In this document: positions 6,927-9,902 of the stretch, piece after piece
Layout of the letters: every line of letters begins with the position of its first letter
Numbering within the stretch: position 1 is the first letter of the stretch
From: Falsiroseomonas sp035644895
GTDB taxonomy: Bacteria > Pseudomonadota > Alphaproteobacteria > Acetobacterales > Acetobacteraceae
NCBI GenBank assembly: GCA_035644895.1
Contig: DASQNQ010000169.1
Span: 1-9,902 of the forward strand
Length of the DNA: 9,902 bases
Direction of reading: 5' to 3'
Notes under the pieces: generated by a model
Told to the model about the DNA's origin: nothing
Database searches by the model: none
The model's input: only the letters and a program-made list of their open reading frames with translations
Program-made: the position numbers and the translations under genes

Positions 6927-7849
6927 TCGAGGCAGCGAAGATCTGGAACGAGCCGAACAACAAGTCGCACTGGGATCCGCAGATCGACCCGGACTGGAGC
7001 ATGTTCGCCGAGACCGCCATCTGCGCCGCGCAGGCGATCCGGGCGGAGCACCCGACGCTGCCGCGGGTGCTGGGCGGCATCTCCCCGATCGACCCGGCCT
7101 TCATCCGCAACATGCAGGGCAAGGGCGTGCTGGAGCACGTGGACGTCGTGGCGGTCCACGGCTTCCCGCTCGACTGGAATCTCTGGCAGATCCAGGAATG
7201 GCCGGACAAGGTCGCGGAGATCGAGGCCGTCGTGCCCGGCAAGCCCGTCTGGGTGACGGAGGTCGGCGTTTCCTCCTTCGGGGCGGAGGAGGTGCAGGCC
7301 TGGGGCGTGGACCGCACGGCGGAGCTGCTGAAGGGCCGCGTGCCGCGCGTCCACTGGTACAGCCTGCACGACCTGCCCCGCGCCTGGGAGGCGACGACGC
7401 GCCACCGCGAGGCGGAGGGCTCCTCCTACTACCGCCACTTCTACATGGGGCTGATCCGCGAGGACGGGACGCCCAAGCCCTCCTTCGAGCGCTTCGGCCC
7501 CCACGCGCCGCAGATGGGGCTTTGCCAGTGGTTCCACTTCCAGGACCACCGGCTGGACACCAGCGTGGAGTGGCTGCGGCGCCTCGGCGTGCGGCACCTG
7601 CGCACCGGCCTCTCCTGGGCGGACAGCTTCCGGCCGGGCGCGCTCGACTGGTTCGACCGGCAGATGGATGCGCTGGCCGAGTTCGACGTAACCGTCACCT
7701 TCTGCTTCACGCCGGAGCACCGCGGCATCGCGCCCCACCACACCTCGCCGCCCCAGGTGAAGGAGGAGTTCGCGGAGTTCTGTGCCGCCATGATCCGGCG
7801 CTACGCGGCGCGAACCGGCGTCGCCGCGCCGGCCGAGGCGGCCGCGTAA
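6923..7849 (+). CDS. Glycoside-hydrolase-like TIM-barrel protein, apparently circularly permuted
   Basis: This 308-residue protein has the marks of a GH-A clan glycosidase (GH39/beta-xylosidase-like) with no signal peptide. KIWNEPNN (residues 6-13) holds the expected acid/base E10. RVLGGIS (48-54), VDVVAVHGFPLD (73-84), VWVTEVGVSS (109-118, likely nucleophile E113) and VHWYSLHD (143-150) fit strands 5 to 8. After HFYMGLIREDGTPKPS (172-187) comes a segment that reads like the beginning of such a barrel: QWFHF (202-206), HLRTGLSWADSFRPG (225-239) and DVTVTFCFTP (255-264), ending in a helix (280-295) and an Ala-rich tail. Strands 1-3 thus appear to follow strand 8. The start ATG overlaps the methyltransferase stop and has AAAGGGGGG (6906-6914) eight bases upstream. 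Reading upstream in this frame gives no family-like sequence, so the N-terminus is not simply missing. Substrate unknown. Confidence 0.82.
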   Translation: MIEAAKIWNEPNNKSHWDPQIDPDWSMFAETAICAAQAIRAEHPTLPRVLGGISPIDPAFIRNMQGKGVLEHVDVVAVHGFPLDWNLWQIQEWPDKVAEIEAVVPGKPVWVTEVGVSSFGAEEVQAWGVDRTAELLKGRVPRVHWYSLHDLPRAWEATTRHREAEGSSYYRHFYMGLIREDGTPKPSFERFGPHAPQMGLCQWFHFQDHRLDTSVEWLRRLGVRHLRTGLSWADSFRPGALDWFDRQMDALAEFDVTVTFCFTPEHRGIAPHHTSPPQVKEEFAEFCAAMIRRYAARTGVAAPAEAAA

Positions 7850-7902
7850 GGAACCGGGGCTCGGCACGGGGGGTTGAGGGGGGCTCTGTCACGGAGACGA
7901 CG
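7850..7902. other. G-rich spacer between the glycosidase-like gene and topoisomerase IB
   Basis: This 53-bp gap contains several G runs on the plus strand (four, two, six and six G's at about 7857-7882). I see no hairpin followed by T's, so no intrinsic terminator. Its end carries GGAG (7893-7896), the ribosome binding site for the next gene. It marks the likely break between the inositol/glycan arm and the next pair, but readthrough cannot be excluded. Confidence 0.45.
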
Positions 7903-9006
7903 ATGCCCTCGGATGCCACACCCACCGCGCAGGAGCACGCCGCGCTCGCCGCGCTGCGGCACGTCTCCGACGCGGGGCCGGGCATCTCGCGGCGGAAGCG
8001 CGGCAAGTCCTTCTCCTACCACCTGCCGGACGGCACGCCGGTGCGCGACAAGGCGACGATCGAACGCATCCGTGCCCTGGCCATCCCGCCCGCCTACACC
8101 GATGTCTGGATCTGCCCGGACGCGGAGGGGCACATCCAGGCCACGGGCCGCGATGAGCGCGGCCGCAAGCAGTACCGCTACCACGCGCGCTGGCACGAGG
8201 TGCGGGATGCCGCGAAGTACGAGCACATGCTGGAATTCGCGCAGAGCCTGCCCGCCATCCGCGCCCGCGTCGCCGCCGACATGCGCCTGGCGGGCCTGCC
8301 GCGGGAGAAGGTGCTGGCCACCATCGTCCACCTGCTGGAGAGCACGCTGATCCGCGTCGGCAACGACGACTACGCCGAGAAGAACGAGAGCTACGGCCTG
8401 ACCACGCTGCAGGACGAGCATGTGCAGGTGCAGGGTGCGGAGCTGCGCTTCCGCTTCAAGGGCAAGAGCGGCAAGGACTGGGAGCTCGGCGTGAAGGACA
8501 AGCGGGTCGCAAGGATCGTCCGGGCCTGCCAGGACCTGCCGGGGCAGGAGCTGTTCCAGTACCTCGACGAGGGGGGCGAGGTGCGCGACGTCGCCTCGGG
8601 CGACGTGAACGCCTACCTGCGGGAGATCTCGGGCCGCGACATCACCGCGAAGGACTTCCGCACCTGGGCGGGCACGGTGCTCGCGGCCGTCACCCTGAAG
8701 GAGGTGGAGCACGCCGGCACGAAGACGGCCGCGAAGCGCGCCCTCTCCTCCGCCATCAAGCAGGTGGCGTCCCAGCTCGGCAACACCCCGGCGGTCTGCC
8801 GCAAGGCCTATGTCCACCCGCATGTCCTCGACTGCTACCTGCAAGGGGAGCTGCTGCTGGAGGTGGCCGAGATCGCGGAGGAGACCGGGCTGCGCGCCGA
8901 GGAGCATGCGGTGCTCGCCCTGCTGCAGGCGCGGATGGCGGCCAACAGCAACGTGCCGCCCGCGAAGCGGCGCCGGGCGGCATCGCGCTCGGCGGCCGCG
9001 GCATGA
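7903..9006 (+). CDS. DNA topoisomerase IB (poxvirus/Deinococcus type)
   Basis: This 367-residue enzyme relaxes supercoiled DNA by nicking one strand through a 3'-phosphotyrosyl bond, without ATP. An N-terminal beta-rich DNA-clamp domain (about residues 20-105, with VWICPDAEGHIQATGRDERG at 68-87) precedes the catalytic domain. The catalytic set is R151 (LIRVGND), K188 (FKGKSGK), R253 (KDFRTWAGT), N294 (LGNTPAV) and the nucleophile Y303 (CRKAYVHP). From memory, the Deinococcus radiodurans enzyme uses R137, K174, R239, N280 and Y289; every position here is offset by the same 14 residues. The C-terminal tail is basic (KRRRAASRS). The ATG start has GGAG six bases upstream. Its stop overlaps the following aminotransferase start as ATGA. 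It is probably housekeeping or stress-related and not part of the sugar pathway. Confidence 0.94.
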   Translation: MPSDATPTAQEHAALAALRHVSDAGPGISRRKRGKSFSYHLPDGTPVRDKATIERIRALAIPPAYTDVWICPDAEGHIQATGRDERGRKQYRYHARWHEVRDAAKYEHMLEFAQSLPAIRARVAADMRLAGLPREKVLATIVHLLESTLIRVGNDDYAEKNESYGLTTLQDEHVQVQGAELRFRFKGKSGKDWELGVKDKRVARIVRACQDLPGQELFQYLDEGGEVRDVASGDVNAYLREISGRDITAKDFRTWAGTVLAAVTLKEVEHAGTKTAAKRALSSAIKQVASQLGNTPAVCRKAYVHPHVLDCYLQGELLLEVAEIAEETGLRAEEHAVLALLQARMAANSNVPPAKRRRAASRSAAAA

Positions 9007-9902
9007 GCGAGGCTGCCCGCCGGCACGAAGCACCCGTTCCTGACGGCAGCTTCCGGCTGCCCGCTTCCGCACGCGACATGCGGCCGCCGCTGGCCGCCAC
9101 CTCGCTCGCCGTGCCGCTCCCGCCCATCCCGGCCTGCCGCGCCTGGGCCGCGCGCTACGCCGGCGCGCACGGGCCGGCGATCGACCTGACGCAGGCCGTG
9201 CCCGGCTACCCGCCGCATCCCGGGCTGCTGGAGCGCCTGGCCGCCGCCGCCTCGGACCGCGCGCTCGCGGGCTACGGTCCGCTGGAGGGCGAAGCGCCGC
9301 TGCGCGAGGCGGTGGCGGAGGAGATGGGCCTGCTCTACGGCGCGGAGGTCTCGGCGGAGGACGTGCGCATCTCGGCCGGCGCCAACACCGGCTTCAACCT
9401 GGCCATGACCGCGATGGCCGCGCCGGGCGACGAGGTGATCCTTCCCACGCCCTGGTTCTTCAACCACCAGATGGCGCTGGCGCTCCGCGGCGTGCGGCCG
9501 GTGGCCCTGCCATGCGACCCGGCCCAGGGCTTCCTGCCGGACCCGGAAAGGGCCGCGGCGCTGCTCGGCCCGCGCTCGCGCGCCATCGTGCTCGTCACGC
9601 CGAACAACCCGACCGGCACCGTCATGCCGCCCGCGCTGGTGGAGGCCTTCGCGGAGCTCTGCCGGCGCCGGGGCCTGTGGCTCGTGCTCGACGAGACCTA
9701 CCGCGACTTCGGGCCGGACGGGCCTGGCGACCTGCCGGAGGCGCCGCACGCCTTGTTCGCGCGGCCGGACTGGCGGGACTTCGTCGTGCAGCTCTACTCC
9801 TTCTCCAAGGCCTACTGCATCCCGGGCCACCGCATGGGCGCGGTCGTCGCCGGGCCGGCGCTGCGGGGGGAGTTCGTGAAGGCGGTGGACAACATCCAGC
9901 TC
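9003..9902 (+). CDS. Class I/II PLP-dependent aminotransferase, 3' end cut by window edge
   Basis: 300 codons are present with no stop, enough to show a fold-type I aminotransferase. Visible elements are the lid/active-site region SAGANTGFNLAMTA (about residues 124-137), NNPTGT (201-206), the PLP-ring aspartate D230 with Y233 in LDETYRDF, and the Schiff-base lysine K269 in YSFSKAY followed by the phosphate-binding arginine in GHRMGA. Roughly 80-100 residues are missing if it has the usual length of about 380-400. The start at ATG 9003 overlaps the topoisomerase stop as ATGA; a later in-frame ATG at 9078 (residue 26) would also leave a complete enzyme and lacks a clear ribosome binding site, so coupling favours 9003. 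Amino-donor specificity cannot be told; the family includes aspartate/aromatic and kynurenine-type enzymes. Confidence 0.88.
   Translation, partial: MSEAARRHEAPVPDGSFRLPASARDMRPPLAATSLAVPLPPIPACRAWAARYAGAHGPAIDLTQAVPGYPPHPGLLERLAAAASDRALAGYGPLEGEAPLREAVAEEMGLLYGAEVSAEDVRISAGANTGFNLAMTAMAAPGDEVILPTPWFFNHQMALALRGVRPVALPCDPAQGFLPDPERAAALLGPRSRAIVLVTPNNPTGTVMPPALVEAFAELCRRRGLWLVLDETYRDFGPDGPGDLPEAPHALFARPDWRDFVVQLYSFSKAYCIPGHRMGAVVAGPALRGEFVKAVDNIQL

Noticed and set aside
7857..7882. G-runs in the spacer as a G-quadruplex
   Set aside because: One of the four runs has only two G's, so at best a weak two-layer fold; such runs are expected by chance at this GC content.
7801..9072. A 423-codon open frame on the minus strand opposite topoisomerase IB
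   Set aside because: The plus-strand gene has all five catalytic residues at the right spacing, while the antisense product shows no domain.

Overview
The window is very GC-rich bacterial chromosome, densely packed, with almost every gene touching or overlapping the next. Codon use, gene content and protein style suggest an alphaproteobacterium, perhaps Acetobacteraceae or a Methylobacterium-like lineage. That placement is an inference from general style, not from a marker gene. I see no mobile element, RNA gene or CRISPR array.

Layout: a 212-bp divergent intergenic region (about 4283-4494) separates two gene arms. The leftward arm runs, in transcription order: an extended-SDR sugar epimerase of the dTDP-rhamnose/UDP-glucose 4-epimerase type (3167-4282), a second extended SDR closely resembling CDP-paratose 2-epimerase (CDP-tyvelose epimerase; 2115-3170), a GT4-type glycosyltransferase (1035-2111) and a CgeB-like glycosyltransferase that runs off the left edge (1-1038). 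The rightward arm runs: myo-inositol-1-phosphate synthase (4495-5574), a histidine-phosphatase-family protein (5571-6155), a CmoB-like SAM methyltransferase (6159-6926) and a glycoside-hydrolase-like TIM-barrel protein (6923-7849). After a 53-bp spacer come a poxvirus/Deinococcus-type DNA topoisomerase IB (7903-9006) and a class I/II PLP aminotransferase that runs off the right edge (9003 onward). These last two are probably a separate unit.

Taken together, the eight genes flanking the divergent region look like one pathway for an inositol-containing, possibly O-methylated glycoconjugate or small glycoside. The synthase makes inositol 1-phosphate, the small phosphatase could release inositol, the two epimerases would supply nucleotide sugars, two glycosyltransferases would join them, a methyltransferase would decorate the product and a glycosidase-like protein would trim or transfer it. 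No end product is known to me, so this assembly is inference.

The most striking single observation is in the glycosidase-like gene. Its catalytic Asn-Glu-Pro motif, normally on strand 4 of a GH-A clan barrel, lies at residues 9-11, while segments that look like strands 1 to 3 sit at the C-terminus. The protein therefore appears to be a natural circular permutation of a TIM barrel.
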